Made by a program: the position numbers and the translations under genes. A DNA stretch of 64,000 nucleotides from positions 1 to 64,000 of the forward strand of contig CAHJWN010000005.1 in assembly GCA_903642265.1 (NCBI GenBank), read 5' to 3'. Source of the stretch: Acidobacteriaceae bacterium. Lineage in GTDB: Bacteria; Acidobacteriota; Terriglobia; Terriglobales; Acidobacteriaceae. The notes below the pieces were generated by a model. That model worked only from the letters and a program-made list of their open reading frames with translations, had not been told where the DNA came from and did no database searches. Shown here in pieces: positions 62,953 to 64,000 of this stretch. How positions within the stretch are numbered: position 1 is the stretch's first letter; every line of letters starts with the position of its first letter.

Positions 62953-63269
62953 AGTTCGGACCTCCAAAGATGTGGACACGGCTTCCCATCTTAGCCCAAA
63001 GTGGTCAGGTCGCCGGCTGTAACCGAACAGCCTCCAACACGACTGCATCCTCGAATGCTCCCAGAGCTGCAAATTCATTGGCCTATCCATTCACCAATGT
63101 GATAGGTTGCGATCTCCGTACGCACAACGAACTAGTCCTTCTTCAAACACCTGCGGGAGCAATCCGCGCAAGCTGAGGGATGCACTTCAGCAAAGAACAT
63201 CGCTAGCGGTAGGTCGATCTCGAGCTTCAACCCGTAATGCCGTCAACCCGTGTATTCAGGAGCAACACA
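62953..63269. other. divergent intergenic region between GH39 and MFS genes
   Basis: About 317 bp. It should hold promoters for both genes. A short direct repeat (caacccgt at about 63229 and 63244) is present. I see no gene or RNA. Confidence 0.45.
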
Positions 63270-64000
63270 ATGGATCCGCTTGAAAGCAGGACCGCACCAC
63301 TCACCACCTACAGTATTCCGGGTGTCATCTTCGCCTCGTCAGTCGGGACCATGATCGAGTGGTATGACTTCTACCTGTTTGGCAGCCTCGCTTCGGTCCT
63401 GGCTCCTAAGATCTATCCGGCCGGCAACGATACCTTTGCGTTGATTGCGTACCTCGCGACCTTTGCCGTTGGCTTTGTGGTCCGGCCGTTTGGAGCGCTG
63501 TTCTTTGGCAGGCTTGGCGACCTCGTCGGCCGCAAGTACGCCTTTCTCGTGACTCTGGTCATCATGGGCTTTTCGACCTTCGTCATCGGACTGATGCCGA
63601 CCTTCAAGCAAGCGGGCTGGTTTGCTCCGATCGCACTGATCGTCATTCGTGTATTGCAGGGCCTCGCACTGGGTGGGGAATACGGTGGCGCCGCAGTCTA
63701 TGTAGGGGAACATGTGCCGGACAGGAAGCGCGGCTTCTACACAAGCTTCATCCAGATCACGGCGACGCTGGGGCTGTTTGTGTCCCTGATCGTCATCCTG
63801 TTGACGCAGAACGCCATGTCGAAGACTGCCTTCGCAGACTGGGGCTGGCGCATTCCCTTCCTGGTCTCAATCGTTCTGGTGGTGGTCTCGCTCTATGTGC
63901 GGCTGAAGATGAAAGAGTCGCCCATCTTCGAGCAGCTGAAGACCGCCGGCATGACGTCGACACAACCACTCACCGATGCCTTCGGCAAATGGTCGAATCT
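63270..64000 (+). CDS. MFS transporter, metabolite:H+ symporter type (cut by the window edge)
   Basis: The first 243 codons of a major facilitator superfamily transporter. ATG 63270 has AGGAG seven bases upstream. Visible motifs are SSVGTMIEWYDFYLFGSLAS (typical of the MHS group: ProP, KgtP, ShiA), FGRLGDLVGRKYAF (the MFS loop 2-3 motif) and VLQGLALGGEYGGAAVYVGE. Six helices are covered and the second half is outside the window. Likely substrate types are organic acids or osmolytes; not decidable. Confidence 0.9.
   Translation, partial: MDPLESRTAPLTTYSIPGVIFASSVGTMIEWYDFYLFGSLASVLAPKIYPAGNDTFALIAYLATFAVGFVVRPFGALFFGRLGDLVGRKYAFLVTLVIMGFSTFVIGLMPTFKQAGWFAPIALIVIRVLQGLALGGEYGGAAVYVGEHVPDRKRGFYTSFIQITATLGLFVSLIVILLTQNAMSKTAFADWGWRIPFLVSIVLVVVSLYVRLKMKESPIFEQLKTAGMTSTQPLTDAFGKWSN

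Overview
The window looks like chromosomal DNA of a Gram-negative, aerobic, heterotrophic acidobacterium (Terriglobia/Acidobacteriaceae-like). This is inferred from protein families only: an alternative complex III (Act) operon joined to a caa3 oxidase, LptD, sedolisin-type proteases, very long choice-of-anchor-D surface proteins, glycine-rich TonB C-terminal proteins and Tat-type Gfo/Idh/MocA oxidoreductases. I see no rRNA, tRNA, CRISPR array, insertion sequence, prophage or integrase. Genes are dense on both strands and most can be assigned to a family.

Layout. 1-6 kb: beta-carbonic anhydrase, MurJ lipid II flippase, a LysR regulator with a YeiH-type exporter, a MerR regulator and a small lipoprotein. 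6-12.3 kb: a 1305-residue unknown membrane protein whose exterior part resembles a type I periplasmic binding fold, then an EF-P paralogue of the EfpL/YeiP type, then a PAS-PAS-KH fusion that looks like a sensor with an RNA-binding output. 12.4-19.5 kb: two Gfo/Idh/MocA oxidoreductases, a 2H phosphoesterase, a clipped TonB C-terminal gene, a phospholipase C-like phosphoesterase and a multicopper oxidase. 19.5-24.4 kb: an outer-membrane biogenesis run (lptD, DsbA-like, SurA/PpiC-like). 24.4-28.4 kb: RDD membrane protein, RlmI-like rRNA methyltransferase, BaiN/HI0933 flavoprotein. 28.4-34.9 kb: a 2155-residue surface protein with a beta-propeller and ten Ig-like domains arranged as three copies of a three-domain unit. 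35-38 kb: sugar-nucleotide epimerase, class II photolyase and a GNAT acetyltransferase.

The centrepiece is a 12-gene leftward respiratory operon (52.0 to 38.2 kb): actA-actB-actC-actD-actE-actF, an unnamed membrane protein, sco, coxB-coxA-coxC-coxD. It encodes a quinol:cytochrome c oxidoreductase and an A2-type caa3 oxidase, probably made together as a supercomplex. Most junctions overlap or abut. actE has no usual start codon in front of its lipoprotein signal and appears to begin at ATT inside the actD stop region. The 611 bp upstream of actA hold five tandem octamers and a palindromic direct repeat.

The right end carries an AlkA-like glycosylase, a GH57 enzyme with DUF3536, a large S53 protease with Ig-like repeats, a GH39 glycosidase and the start of an MFS transporter that runs off the edge. 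The large surface protein and the S53 protease share a C-terminal module (hydrophobic hairpin, GCGSG, Gly-rich stretch, beta-strand tail) that may be a lineage-specific anchoring signal.
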